In this document: in pieces, positions 1 to 9,003 of the stretch | How positions within the stretch are numbered: the stretch's first letter is position 1 | How the letters are laid out: every line of letters begins with the position of its first letter | Assembly (NCBI GenBank): GCA_016713525.1 | Contig: JADJOZ010000019.1 | Coordinates: 1 to 18,614, forward strand | Direction: 5' to 3' | Source: Bacteroidota bacterium | GTDB lineage: Bacteria; Bacteroidota; Bacteroidia; AKYH767-A; OLB10 | Length of the DNA: 18,614 bases | The notes under the pieces: model-generated | The model's input: only the letters and a program-made list of their open reading frames with translations | Told to the model about the DNA's origin: nothing | The model's database searches: none | Program-made: the position numbers and the translations under genes

Positions 1-196
1 GATGTAAGAGAAGAGCCTATGCAAACAGGAAGCCCTAATGATTTATTAACTATGATGGAAGTACAAGAAATTTTGCGGTGTAAGCGGGGTACAATTTACA
101 ACCATAAAAAATGGTCTACGATTTACCAAAGTAGGTCGTAAAACCCTATTTAAACGTAAGCATGTTTAGATTTTAAAAAACAAAATTCTCAGTTAA
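1..196 (+). CDS. Excisionase-like helix-turn-helix protein, 5' partial and frameshifted
   Basis: The frame is open from base 1; a possible start is the ATG at 19. It reads NDLLTMMEVQEILRCKRGT, then after a +1 shift near the AAAAAA run at about 105 continues NGLRFTKVGRKTLFKRKHV. This is the usual shape of a small MerR/excisionase-type HTH domain (HTH_17): a 'LLTxxEVxxIL' helix, a recognition helix, then a 'KVGRxxLFKRxxV' wing. Such proteins bind DNA and often act as directionality factors or regulators of mobile elements. A second small indel near 167 would remove the in-frame TAG so that the protein ends at the TAA at 194-196, one base from the end of the convergent recombinase. The role as a partner of that recombinase is inferred from position only. 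Confidence 0.6.
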
Positions 197-1385
197 CTAG
201 TTTAAAGAGTCAGCGTAAATATCCTTTTCCCCGTTCAAGTTGATGTAGAACTTCATTGTCCTATAATCTCTCAATACCAACTATTCTCTGTACAATTTCA
301 GTTCTAACCCTTTTTTTAGTAATGAGGTTATACAGGTTTTTCTTCCGGTATGAAAAGTAACCAATTCATGCTTTTTAAAATGTTCTGTTTTGCGTTTTTT
401 CCTGAGAATGAAACCAATTCCACATCGTCATTTAATTCAGCCAATTCAATATTTCTTGAATTGCAACATTTATTTTTGATTTGAAATTTTTGGTAAGGTA
501 TTATTATATATTTCAAAATTTCAATAGCCTTATCGGATAAAGGTATTACCAAATTTTCTTTTTGTCTTTATTGTGGTTAACCGTAGATAAGCACCGTTAA
601 TATTTTGCTTTTTTCAAATTCATAATATCTGAGAATCGGAGTCCTGTGTAATATGCGAAGAGAAAAAGATGTTTTGCTCTTTGTAATCGGTCAGTTAATT
701 TATTTGTTTTTCGATTGCACTTAATTCTGCTTCATTAAGACAATTACAGTTCCCGGATTGCGGTCCACCTTCCATGTATCTAGTTCAACCGGTGCGATGA
801 TTTTCTTTTTAACCATACTATACACAAAAGTTTTGTATGCCTGTATATATTTCCCGATACTTTTATTATTTAAATTTTGGCTGATTAAATATTCTGTAAA
901 AGCATCATAGAATTTATCCACCTCTTTTACTAAAAAGTTTCTTATGTCTTTTTTTTTCAAATTCCGTCAAGTGACCTTTTTTAATGTCCTGTATTTTTTA
1001 ATAGTGTTTATTACAACTGATTTTGATTTTTCTATTATAAATTGCTCCAAATGAGTCAGTAATAATGTAGTTAATACTTTTTGAGATTCCGTTTTACCTA
1101 AAAGTTCATTTAATTGTTGACGCAAATCTTCATCGGTTAACAGTTCACCTGCAATTGTTGCCCTATTATCCAGCTCTTTACCTTAGAACGTATTTTATCC
1201 AAAATACTATTAATGGTCAGACTATGAGAGTATGATTTTTTAACTCGATGATTGGTTGCATCCCAAACGGTCGTTGGGATAATAATGTTAAAAGTGTACC
1301 TGAAATTTTACCGTTCAGATATGATTTCAGCAAATGATACTAGTTTCAGCATTCGGATTTTCAAGTAAAAATTAACCGTTGCCAT
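197..1385 (-). CDS. Tyrosine recombinase / phage-type integrase (frameshifted)
   Basis: Read on the minus strand in several joined frames, this is a full-length (about 396 codons) Bacteroidota tyrosine recombinase. It begins MATVNFYLK, the typical Arm DNA-binding start. It continues through a SAM-like core-binding domain (FLVKEVDKFYDAFTEYLISQ ... NKSIGKYIQAYKTF, around 960-780). The catalytic domain has AYYTGLRFSDIMNLKK (catalytic Arg, about 650-610), IPLSDKAIEIL, and HTGRKTCITSLLKKGL (the H-x-x-R box, about 350-300). The tail DYRTMKFYINL holds the likely nucleophilic Tyr near 245. The protein cuts and rejoins DNA at att sites to integrate or excise mobile DNA. The start is the ATG at 1385; at least six indels break the frame. 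Whether it mobilises the neighbouring beta-lactamase cannot be seen, because no att repeats were identified. Confidence 0.85.
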
Positions 1386-1436
1386 GATGTTTAGAAATTA
1401 GGATATATTTGTAATGAATGAACTGTCCATGAGCCA

Positions 1437-1444
1437 CAAATATA
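1437..1444 (-). promoter_or_regulatory. Candidate -7 box of the recombinase gene
   Basis: Minus strand TATATTTG fits the Bacteroidota TAnnTTTG -7 consensus and lies 52 bases before the recombinase ATG. No well-spaced -33 TTTG is visible, so the assignment is tentative. Confidence 0.3.
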
Positions 1445-1558
1445 GAAAAGTGTCACTTATTCTGTCACCTGAACAAAAAAATAACCTTAAACTCCCTGTT
1501 TATAGGGGTTTCAAGTATAAGTTATATATTCGTCGAGGCTACAAAGGTTCATTTTGAG

Positions 1559-1566
1559 TATATTTG
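1559..1566 (+). promoter_or_regulatory. Candidate -7 box of the beta-lactamase gene
   Basis: TATATTTG matches TAnnTTTG and lies 33 bases before the beta-lactamase ATG at 1600. A second identical octamer on the same strand at 1404-1411 would give a leader of about 180 bases. Neither has an obvious -33 element at the usual spacing. Confidence 0.35.
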
Positions 1567-1599
1567 AAGTTAATTTTCATTTCTCAGCTATTCCATTCC

Positions 1600-2501
1600 A
1601 TGAAAAGCATTCACTTCATACTTATTTTGAGCGTACTATATTGATTTCTAGTAACTCCCATGCCCAAAAAATACGCTCCATGGAAGCAGGAAATCAGAAT
1701 ATTGCCACCAAATACAAGACAGTAACGGCGTTGCTATCTATGGGAATGCCGGAAGAGATACTTTAACAGTAAAATGGTTCCGCCCATTTGCCCATGCAAA
1801 GTGTTTACAAATTTCATATTGCATTGGCTGTTTTGTCAGAAGTAGATAAAGGGAAACTTGATTTGAACCAGAAAATTAAGATCACTACCAAAGATCTTTG
1901 CCAAAAACATGGAGTCCCATTCGCGATAAATATCCTGATGGAACAACACTTACTCTGGCGCAAATTATTCAGCACAGTTTCGGAAAGCGACAATAATGGT
2001 TGTGATCTCTTACTTCGTTTATTAGGTGGCCCTGCCTTTGTAGATAATTATTTCAGGATGGCAGATTTTTCAGATATATCTATTAAAGCCACCGAACAGG
2101 AAATGCACTCCGGATGGGATGTGCAATTTTCAAACTGGACAACACCAATTGCCGCTACTAATTTATTGAAGGCTTTTTACATGAATGAATTGAAACTATC
2201 TAAAACAGTTACAATTTTTATTGGCAACAATGAAAGCAAACTTCAACTGGTAAACAACGAATAAAAGGTTTGCTGCCTTCAGGAACTGTTGTGGCTCATA
2301 AAACCGGCACAGGTGGAAGCAACGATACTACCGGACTGACATCGGCAGTGAATGATATTGGTATTGTTTTTCTGCCTAAAGGAAATTGTTTAGCCTCATG
2401 CGTAATGGTTACAGAATCGAGAAAAGTTCTGAAACAAATGAAAAATAATTGCTGATATCTCAAGAGTAGCATGGGACTATTTTTCTGGCAACAGAGAGTA
2501 A
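1600..2501 (+). CDS. bla: Class A beta-lactamase, subclass A2 (CfxA/CblA/PER-like), frameshifted
   Basis: Hydrolyses the amide bond of beta-lactam antibiotics in the periplasm. The start MKSIHFILILSVL is a signal peptide, followed by a segment reaching SHAQ. Joined frames give all class A motifs: MQSVYKFHIALAV (S-x-x-K, active-site Ser and Lys, about 1795), VSESDNNGCD (SDN loop, about 1980), TEQEMHSGWDVQFSNW (omega-loop Glu in the A2-type spacing, about 2090), and VVAHKTGTGGSN (KTG box, about 2290). The end is reached through IADISRVAWDYFSGN and a TAA at 2499-2501, for about 300 codons, which is normal for the family. At least five indels separate the fragments, among them near 1640, 1770, 1915 and 2210. 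It is divergent from the recombinase. Intact function is likely in the organism if the indels are errors. Substrate profile cannot be read from sequence; A2 enzymes include cephalosporinases. Confidence 0.9.
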
Positions 2502-2555
2502 GCGGCAATTATGCACATTCTTTTATATCAAACCACTATAGAATAATATTCTTCA

Positions 2556-2941
2556 ATGAATAAAGACACTCAGGCTTACAATGATAAGCAAGCTTCATCT
2601 GATAAAGAAATTTGTGATTTGCTTGCAGCCGAAATTTGTAAGCATCCTCCTAATGCTGAGAATAAAATCTGGCATGCACATCCGGTTTGGTTTTGGAAGG
2701 GGAATCCTGTAGTTGGTTACAGCAAACTGAAAGATTCGGTGCGGTTGTTGTTTTGGAGCGGACAATCGTTTGATGAACCGGGTTTAAATAATGAAGGTTC
2801 ATTCAAAGCTGCCGAAGCACGGTATACGAATGCAACACAGGAAAAAGGCAGACCTCAAAAGATGGTTTAAGAAAGCAGAAACTATTCAATGGGATTATAA
2901 AAATATTGTGAAACGCAAAGGTACTGGAGCGATTGAAATGA
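2556..2941 (+). CDS. DUF1801 domain-containing protein (frameshifted near the C-terminus)
   Basis: The first frame runs from the ATG at 2556 and gives HPPNAENKIWHAHPVWFWKG followed by GNPVVGYSKLKDSVRLLFWSG, the characteristic DUF1801 (YdhG-like) core. After a shift near 2840 another frame continues ADLKRWFKKAETIQWDYKNI. One further indel at about 2921 ends the protein with LERLK and a TGA at 2939-2941, which matches the usual family ending better than the long read-through to 2985. Total length is about 128 codons, typical of the family. The fold is SufE/iron-chaperone-like, but the biochemical role is not established, so no function is claimed. It sits 54 bases after the beta-lactamase on the same strand and 65 bases before the DinB gene. 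Confidence 0.8.
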
Positions 2942-3006
2942 TAATATTTCTAAATTCTAATTTCCTAACCAAAATAATTCTTTAACATATTTACAATCAA
3001 AATTAA

Positions 3007-3532
3007 ATGACCAAATTAGAACTGTTAAAGAACTTTACTGAGAAACATATAAAACTTACAGAATTTATTTCTAGTCTGCCTGACATTCAATTTGCTATTA
3101 GTCAACATGAAATGGTCGCCCGGGACAGCAATTGAGCCATGTGAATTTATGCCTTAAACAACCTTCTGAAAGCTTTGATCGCTAAAGGTTATCGCTTCAA
3201 AATTTGGAAAACTTACCCGGGCCACATTTGATTATGATACTGTAATCAGCAAACATACTGCGGCTTTAAATAATGGTGGAAAAGCACCCGACTCGTTTGT
3301 TCCTGAGGAAGTAACAGTTTCAGATAAGAAAGAACTGATTGCAGGAAATGGAAATGTTGTTAAAATCGATTAATGACAGCACCGGACATTATACTGATGA
3401 GGAACTTGATGCCATGATTATGCCTCATCCGTTGCTTGGTCAGTTATCGATATCTGAAATTTTTCATTTGATGACTTATCATGCGAGCATCATCTCAACC
3501 AAACAGTTTTGAATTTGAAGGATGATAAGTAA
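3007..3532 (+). CDS. DinB-family (DinB_2) putative metal-dependent protein (frameshifted)
   Basis: It starts MTKLELLKNFTEKHIKLTEF at 3007. Joined frames then give KWSPGQQLSHVNLCLK (first metal-ligand helix with His, about 3110), a middle part TFDYDTVISKHTAALNNGGKAPDSFVPEEV (quoted here as two overlapping pieces: TFDYDTVISKHTAALNN and NNGGKAPDSFVPEEV), then EELDAMIMPHPLLGQLSI. It closes with TYHA-EHHLNQTVLNLKDDK and a TAA at 3530-3532. The W-S-x-x-Q-x-x-x-H and Y-H-x-x-H-H-x-x-Q pattern is that of DinB/YfiT four-helix-bundle proteins, which bind a divalent metal and in some cases transfer thiol groups. Length is about 175 codons. There are at least four indels. The substrate is unknown. Confidence 0.8.
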
Positions 3533-3654
3533 CATCACAGGGTTTAATTTAATATTTTCATTTTCCTGATACACTTTTCATAATAAGACTGACCTTTTTG
3601 AATAAAAATTCTGTTAATGTGACTTTTGTTACTCTTTTTCCTTTTTCCACCCTG

Positions 3655-3662
3655 TAATTTTG
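3655..3662 (+). promoter_or_regulatory. Candidate -7 box of the peroxiredoxin gene
   Basis: TAATTTTG fits TAnnTTTG and lies 18 bases before the peroxiredoxin ATG at 3681, so the transcript would have a very short leader. A TTTTG upstream near 3626 is a possible -33 element but is spaced too far (about 26 bases). Confidence 0.4.
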
Positions 3663-3680
3663 CAGCTTAAATAAACACAA

Positions 3681-4408
3681 ATGGAAAATCAAGATAATAA
3701 AACACAACAACAATTTGCAATGCCACAAGAATAGGTGATAAGGCACCTGAATTTAAGGCCTCACAACGCAAGGAGATATTAATTTCCTTCCGATTATTCC
3801 GAAGCTGGGTTACTTTTATTCAGTCATCCTGCCGATTTTACTTCCGTCTGCACATCTGAATTCATGACTTTGCATCTATGGAAAAACAATTCAATGATGC
3901 GAATTGTAAATTGGTAGGACTCTCTGTCGATGGTCTTTATAGTCACATTGCATGGCTACGTACAATAAAAGAGAAGATTGAATATAAAGGAATGAAAAAT
4001 GTGGAAGTAACTTTTCCATTGATCGAAGACATAACCATGGAAGTTGCTACCAAATATGGTATGATGATGCCGGGTGAAAGCAGTACCAAAGCAGTTAGGG
4101 CAGTTTTTGTAATTGACCCGAAGGGAATCATCCGAACCATTATTTATTATCCTTTAAGTCTGGGACGAAATTTTGATGAGCTTTACAGAGTTGTACTGGC
4201 TCTTCAGACAGCTGATGCGTTTTCGGTTGCCACGCCTGCCGATTGGAGACCAGGTGATGATGTGATTGTACCTACTGCCGGTTCATGCGGTGTGGCTAAA
4301 GAACGAATGGAAAGTCAAGATGCAAATACACATTGCTATGACTGGTTCTTTCTGCACCCGTAAAAGACAGAAGCGGAAACAGTGCTGAACAAAATTATAA
4401 AGAAGTAA
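3681..4408 (+). CDS. Peroxiredoxin (Prx6 / archaeal-type thiol peroxidase), frameshifted
   Basis: Reduces hydrogen peroxide and organic peroxides through an active-site cysteine, probably in the cytoplasm. It begins MENQDNKTQQQFAMP, then RIGDKAPEFKA. The peroxidatic site is SHPADFTSVCTSEF at about 3820-3860. One long frame (3878-4363) gives GLSVDGLYSHIAWLRTI, YGMMMPGESSTKAVRAVFVI and VATPADWRPGDDVIVP. The C-terminus has GSCGVAKER and, after a shift at about 4350, CYDWFFCTRKR. These extra cysteines are the resolving-cysteine arrangement of archaeal-type Prx6-like enzymes. It ends VLNKIIKK with a TAA at 4406-4408; about 242 codons. The usual T-P-V-C around the peroxidatic Cys reads T-S-V-C here. 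Its own promoter and terminator suggest a single-gene transcript. Confidence 0.9.
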
Positions 4409-4433
4409 TTTATTAGTTTGTGAATAATAGAAG

Positions 4434-4470
4434 CCGGTAGCTTGCAAATGATGGAGGTTACCGGTTTTTT
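4434..4470 (+). terminator. Rho-independent terminator after the peroxiredoxin gene
   Basis: CCGGTA (4434-4439) pairs with TACCGG (4459-4464) around a loop of 19 bases, followed at once by six Ts (4465-4470). It lies 26 bases after the peroxiredoxin stop. Confidence 0.7.
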
Positions 4471-4648
4471 ATTGGCTTTTTGAATGGTACGGATTTCGAT
4501 TTTTGTATCCGGAACTTGCTGAACTGCAATATTTTTTATTTTTCACCATTTTTTGTGGAATTCGGATTTTATGCTTCTCTAAGGGGCTGCACTACTTTTT
4601 TGTAGCGTGGTTTTAAACGAAAAATTGGAGTTTTAAAATCTGAATCAA

Positions 4649-6273
4649 ATGAAAAATTATCTTTGTGATGTTATTGTTGTTCTGCTCATTCCATGTAATG
4701 GGTGGCAACGAAAAAACGGTCAAATCAACTGTCAGTAAAGTAACCGTATTTACCAGGAGCGCAGGTGCATCGTTCTGCACCGGTAACTTTATCAGGAGGG
4801 GTCACCAGTTAATATTTTCCGGCTTATCTCCTCAAATAAAACCCTCCAGTATTCAGGCAGGAGGGGAAAGGTGCTTTTGTGGTGCTCGATGTTAAACACG
4901 AAATTAAATATCCCGAGCCACCCCCACCGGTTGTAAGTGAGCTACCCAAAGAAATAATTCGCGAAATAGCATTGCTGGAAAATTCTCTGACTGGAAATTC
5001 GTTTTAAAAGTGATGATTTACGTGAAAGAAGAAGTGCTTTACAACTAGAGAAAGACATGATTCTGAAAAATAAACTGGCCAGGGCAGAAGGAAAGAGTGA
5101 TTCACTGGAAGTGCTCATAAAAGCCATGGATTTTTTCATAAAAAACTGGCAGAGCTCAATACGCAATTAGGAAAATTAAGCAGAGATGAAATGCGAAATA
5201 CGAAAATACAAACATTGCTCTCCAGCCCGTTTGGGTGAGTTGAAGACATTTAAACAAAGTAATGAGCCCAAAAAAGTACGAACCCTTACATCAGGTTGTT
5301 GTTACGGTAAGTGCTGAAGCACCTGTTTCAGGAACTGTAGATATAAATTATATGGTTACCGAAGCCGGATGGATACCATCGCATGATTTGCGTTCTACTT
5401 CTCCTTCCGAACCGGTGCAACTTACCTACAGCGCGGTTGTATATCAGAATACTGGCGAAGATTGGGATGATGTTAATCTAAAATTAAGTACTTCAAATCG
5501 AATCGAAGTCATATTAAACCACAATTACCTACCTGGTATATTACATATTACACCAGACTTCGGGAGGTCATTGTTCCGGGAATGGCACGGTCAAAGAGTC
5601 CTGCAAATATGAACACACTTTCATCAAAAGATGAAGAAGCTTTGACCGATAATATTAAGAAGTTATCTGCTGCTGAGTCATCTGAAAAATATGCGCAACT
5701 GGTAGAGACAATGACAAATGTTGAGTTCACCATTAAATTGAATTATTCAATACCATCTGATGGAATTACACATACAGTTGCAGTAAAATCCGATAAACTG
5801 CCGGCAACGTATGTTCATTATTTGGTTCCTAAGTTAGATAGTGAAGCTTTCCTGCTTGCCAGAGTGACCGGTTGGGAAAATCTGAATTTGTTGCCTGGTA
5901 AAGCCAATTTGTTTTATGAAGGAACCTATGTGGTGAAACAGTTTTAAATCCTTCTGTTATCAATGACACACTGGATCTGGCTTTAGGAAGAGACACGGCA
6001 TTTTTAGGAAGTGATATTACAAAAACTATTTCCTGGGAATTGCGATTCAAGAGTAATAAGAGTAAACCAGTACATCTGATAGTTGAGGATCAGGCTCCAT
6101 TATCGAATATCGCAAACATAAAAGTGGCCATGAAAGATCAGGGAGATGCCAGTTATAATACAACCAATGGTTTGCTCAAATGGGATTTTAATTTGGATCC
6201 GAAAGCTTACAAAGCTTTGAAATTTACCTATGAGGTTACTCATAACAAGGATATGCCTTTGAGTATGTATTAA
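4649..6273 (+). CDS. MuiA-like protein (DUF4140 + DUF4139), secreted, frameshifted
   Basis: Joined frames give about 541 codons, normal for bacterial 'mucoidy inhibitor MuiA family' proteins. The start MKNYL plus VMLLLFCSFHVMG forms a signal peptide. The DUF4140 N-domain follows: STVSKVTVF, then LIFSGLSPQIKPSSIQAGG (about 4810-4870). A charged coiled coil spans about 4950-5250 (EIIREIALLENSL, SDDLRERRSALQLEKDMIL, KKLAELNTQLGKLSRDE). The DUF4139 beta-domain occupies 5262 onward: INYMVTEAGWIPSHDLRS, QLTYSAVVYQNTGEDWDDVN, THTVAVKSDKLPATYVHYLV, and a C-terminal YEVTHNKDMPLSMY. The first half of DUF4139 has the family's hallmark W-x-P-x-Y/H-D-L-R turn. At least seven indels break it. Molecular function is not established for this family; a cell-envelope role is inferred from the signal peptide. 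Confidence 0.85.
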
Positions 6274-6382
6274 GAACATTGTTGAAAATTTGCAGCAGGT
6301 CCCGATCAACGGATCTGTTGTTTTGTTTGTAGTGGTTGAAACCATGAAGTTTCGGGTACCAACATTATCTTTGTATTCCGTT

Positions 6383-6740
6383 ATGTCAGAAAGGGAGAGT
6401 GAGTTACAAAATATATGTGGTTGAGTTATCTAAAGGTGTTCACATTGGATGCCAGATTTCGTGCTGCCAATCCGCAGTTTAATGGAGTATTGGAATGTTT
6501 GTATGTTGGAATGACCAGCAAAACACCGGAGGAACGTTTTAAGCAACATAAAACCGGATATAGAAATTTGAAAGGACACAAATTGTCGGCGAATATTGTA
6601 GAAAAATATGGCACTTACCTCCGACCAAGTTTATACAATCATATAAATCTGAAACCCATGAACCGCGAGCAGGCACTGGAAATGGAGAAAAAGTTGCCTG
6701 GGACTTAAGACGGCAGGGTTATGCTGTTTGGTTTAATTGA
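6383..6740 (+). CDS. GIY-YIG-like small protein (frameshifted)
   Basis: The central frame reads RFRAANPQFNGVLECLYVG followed by MTSKTPEERFKQHKTGYR, which has the GIY-YIG nuclease-like pattern Y-V-G-x-T-x-x-x-P-E-x-R-F-x-Q-H. It then continues KLSANIVEKYGTYLRPSLYN and MNREQALEMEKKL. Upstream, another frame supplies YKIYVVELSKG, a first beta strand, probably begun at the ATG at 6383. Downstream, a shift near 6700 replaces the early stop with DLRRQGYAVWFN and a TGA at 6738-6740. Total is about 119 codons. Members of this fold cut DNA or are inactive relatives. The catalytic Arg and the Glu of the helix can be proposed (R in PEERF; E in EMEKKL) but activity is not shown. It may be transcribed with the MuiA-like gene 109 bases upstream. 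Confidence 0.7.
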
Positions 6741-6967
6741 AGAGTTTTAACATTGTCTTAATTTGTTGATTTAATGTTCATCTCTTTTAGTTGACTTCCT
6801 GACAATCGGATTGGAAGGTTGAATTGATATTGGTTGAAAAATAGTACATAAAGTATTGTTAATGAGTGATTTTCGTAATTGACCTTCTTAATAATTGGAA
6901 TATATTAAGAAAAGTAATAATATTGTATTAAATCGTCAAACGCATATCAATTTTAAAAAACACATTT
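6741..6967 (+). other. AT-rich intergenic stretch before the secreted hypothetical gene
   Basis: No coding frame, RNA or clear terminator was seen. TAATATTG near 6918-6925 is one mismatch from TAnnTTTG and could be the -7 box of the next gene. Confidence 0.3.
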
Positions 6968-7462
6968 ATGAAAAACACAGTTATTATTTTATTTTATCTG
7001 CTAACATTTGGATTTGTTTCAATTGCATATTCACAAAAATGTGAAGTAACTAAAGATCCTATAACAGGTGATAAGGTAATCACAGCAAATTACAAAGATC
7101 GCTGGGTTTATATGGAGAATAAAGGTGAAAACACCAAATTGGCAATTGTCAAAGGGTACGTTGGTGAACTGAATATTTCTTCTCCTGTTGGTGATGAGTT
7201 TATTATCAAACTAGATAATGACGAAGTATTAAACCTGAAGACTTCTGCAGTTGCAGCACCAAATAGTTATATTAGTCAGGGTGTTGTTTATACAAATTAT
7301 ACCTTTGAAACTATACTAGACAAAGCTACAGTTGCTAAGTTGGCTGCTCATGCACCTATCTTTATCAGGTTCCCAGATTTAAAATCAGGTGATCGCGATT
7401 GGATCGACAAAAAGTATTATAAAGCCATCAATGTTGGAGCTAAGTTTATTATGGAGAATTAA
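6968..7462 (+). CDS. Secreted hypothetical protein, intact
   Basis: An uninterrupted 164-residue frame. Residues 1-22 (MKNTVIILFYLLTFGFVSIA, then YS) form a clear signal peptide with likely cleavage before QKCEVTKDP. The mature part looks beta-rich: it contains ITANYKDRWVYMENKGENTK, LDNDEVLNLKTSAVAAPNSY, and a C-terminal APIFIRFPDLKSGDR with a terminal VGAKFIMEN. It has one Cys (residue 25), just after the predicted cleavage site. I do not recognise the family. It is one of only a few genes here without an indel. It lies 117 bases upstream of another signal-peptide gene on the same strand, so the two may act together at the envelope; that is inference from position. Confidence 0.75.
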   Translation: MKNTVIILFYLLTFGFVSIAYSQKCEVTKDPITGDKVITANYKDRWVYMENKGENTKLAIVKGYVGELNISSPVGDEFIIKLDNDEVLNLKTSAVAAPNSYISQGVVYTNYTFETILDKATVAKLAAHAPIFIRFPDLKSGDRDWIDKKYYKAINVGAKFIMEN

Positions 7463-7578
7463 TAATTGATTGGTTCTTATTAAAGTTGGAGGAGATTATT
7501 TCATTTTTTTTTTTCGAAATGGATTCATGAAATGATGTGTTCGGTCAAATTATTTATGCATTGCAATAATTTAATTCA

Positions 7579-8294
7579 ATGAAAATAGATTCCCGGCATA
7601 TTAAGTCCCTACTTTTAATCCTCTTTATTTTCTGTTGCACAACTATTTCATATAGTCAAACCGCTAAATCACAAGAACGTTCCAAAGAGGGACGTTTTAT
7701 TTTTATTGATAAAAAATTCGATGCTTCATTTTTGAAATCCATCGGCCCTTTTCAGTGCGTCAGTAAGGATGGTGATGATCTTGGAGATATGTTGCGAGCT
7801 ATTCGAGTGCAGGCGGTGAATTCAGGCGCCAACTGTTATAAGTTAAAAGATTTTCAGATTAATGACACCGCAAACAAATGGTCCTTACTTTAGATACTTA
7901 TCTAGCATCGGATCGCCAACTGGAATTAAATTCGGAAATGCATGAAACCAATGTTGTTTATATTATATCGGATGATAAATTTAGTGACAAGGATTATTCC
8001 TTTAAATTAAATGGCGTAGCTATGAATATCAAGTCGGGATATTATCACTAAGCATTATCTTAAACAGGGAACTGAAACTATTATTAACAAGGAGGTTTTA
8101 CCGGAACCAGCTTCCGTTTAAAGTGGGAAGAGAATAAACCACCGTTATTTTTTAACAGTCTCAGGAGTTGCATTTGCAGAACCAACTGGTATTTCAATCA
8201 GAGGTCCCGGAGTTGCAATCACCACAGGGAAAATACATCAGTTAAGCAAAATTTGGGTTTGTTGTTGGTGAACACTTTGGTTGAGGTGAAGTGA
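7579..8294 (+). CDS. Secreted hypothetical protein (frameshifted)
   Basis: It starts MKIDSRHIKSLLLILFIFCC at 7579, a signal peptide with a Cys-Cys pair; cleavage is probable near SYSQ. The first frame runs to about 7880 and contains FLKSIGPFQCVSKDGDDLGD followed by AIRVQAVNSGANCYKLKDFQ. A 'ALRxxAxxxGANxYKL'-like segment of this kind is common in small secreted Bacteroidota proteins. After shifts at about 7880, 8040, 8090 and 8150, other frames continue LTLDTYLASDRQLELNSEMH, DDKFSDKDYSFKLNGVAMNI, TGTSFRLKWEENKPPL, VSGVAFAEPTGISIRGPGVA, and NLGLLLVNTLVEVK with a TGA at 8292-8294. About 238 codons. No function assigned. The shared order of pieces supports one gene over several small ones. Confidence 0.65.
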
Positions 8295-8325
8295 TGTAAA
8301 TTCAATTTGATTAATCAATTGCTTT

Positions 8326-8681
8326 ATGATATTCGAATTTTTTATAGGCGGATTTTTTCGAAAATAACAGAAAAGTGACTTATGACAACAATCGTTTGCT
8401 ATGTTATTTTGGCAGATATGGTCTACTCAGTACAGAACCTACACATATTATTCCTATTGATGATAATGATGAAATTGGTTAAAATTACTGAGCTTTTAAA
8501 ATCGATTAAGTGGGAGAGCACGTATGACACATTAATTTGTGATGGAACCCAATGGACTTTAGATGCTGAATTTAAAGAAGTGAATATTCACTGTTATGGA
8601 TCTAATGCGTATCCACCAGACTTCAAAGTGTTCTTAAAAAGACTCAATAAAGTTATTGAACATGAAAGAATACGATTTTGA
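8326..8681 (+). CDS. Conserved hypothetical protein with YGSNAYPP motif (frameshifted)
   Basis: The ATG at 8326 gives MIFEFFIGGFFRK. A shift near 8363 continues ENNRKVTYDNNRLLCYF and HIIPIDDNDE. A further shift near 8480 leads into ITELLKSIKWESTYDTLICD, GTQWTLDAEFKEVNIHCYGS, NAYPPDFKVFLKRLNKVIEH and the TGA ending at 8681. About 118 codons. I recall small bacterial proteins of this layout: 'vTYDgnrL' strand, acidic linker, W-containing helix, 'DGTqW', and 'YGSNAYP..F..FL..L' near the end. No function is known to me. No signal peptide is clear, so it is probably cytoplasmic. It starts 31 bases after the previous gene and could share its transcript. Confidence 0.6.
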
Positions 8682-9003
8682 GTTGACTATAAGCCAAGCT
8701 GCAAAAATTTTTTAATGGAAGAAGACTACCGGTTATGCATTTTTATGCTCGGATTTCAATATGTCTTCTATCATTTTCAAAAGCATTGCGCGTTTGCCTA
8801 AACTTCTGAATATTTTTATGCTTTGTAAATGCCCCTGATTGAAGTTGTTAATTAATACAAATTTTGCGTTCTTAATCTTTAGTATTCAGGATTTATTGAA
8901 TTTCAACTCATGGGAAGGAATATTCTCTTAATCATTTAGTGTTTGCCACACTATTCAACCTTTAATTTATAAATTTGCTGATCAACTGACTAAATAAGTT
9001 CCT
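8682..9003 (+). other. Intergenic stretch without a supportable gene
   Basis: AT-rich, 322 bases. No coding frame on either strand is convincing. Its 3' part carries a candidate promoter for the repeat protein. Confidence 0.4.
8970..8977 (+). promoter_or_regulatory. Candidate promoter (-7 box) of the repeat-protein gene
   Basis: TAAATTTG fits TAnnTTTG and lies 26 bases before the ATG at 9004. TTTG at 8942-8945 is a possible -33 element with a slightly long 24-base gap. Confidence 0.45.

Noticed and set aside
2296..2508. Minus-strand ORF over the KTG end of the beta-lactamase
   Set aside because: It is antisense to a conserved catalytic region of the plus-strand gene.
4588..4612. CTAC-TTTTTT-GTAG hairpin before the MuiA-like gene as a riboswitch or terminator
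   Set aside because: It has only a four-base stem and no following T run; it is likely chance.
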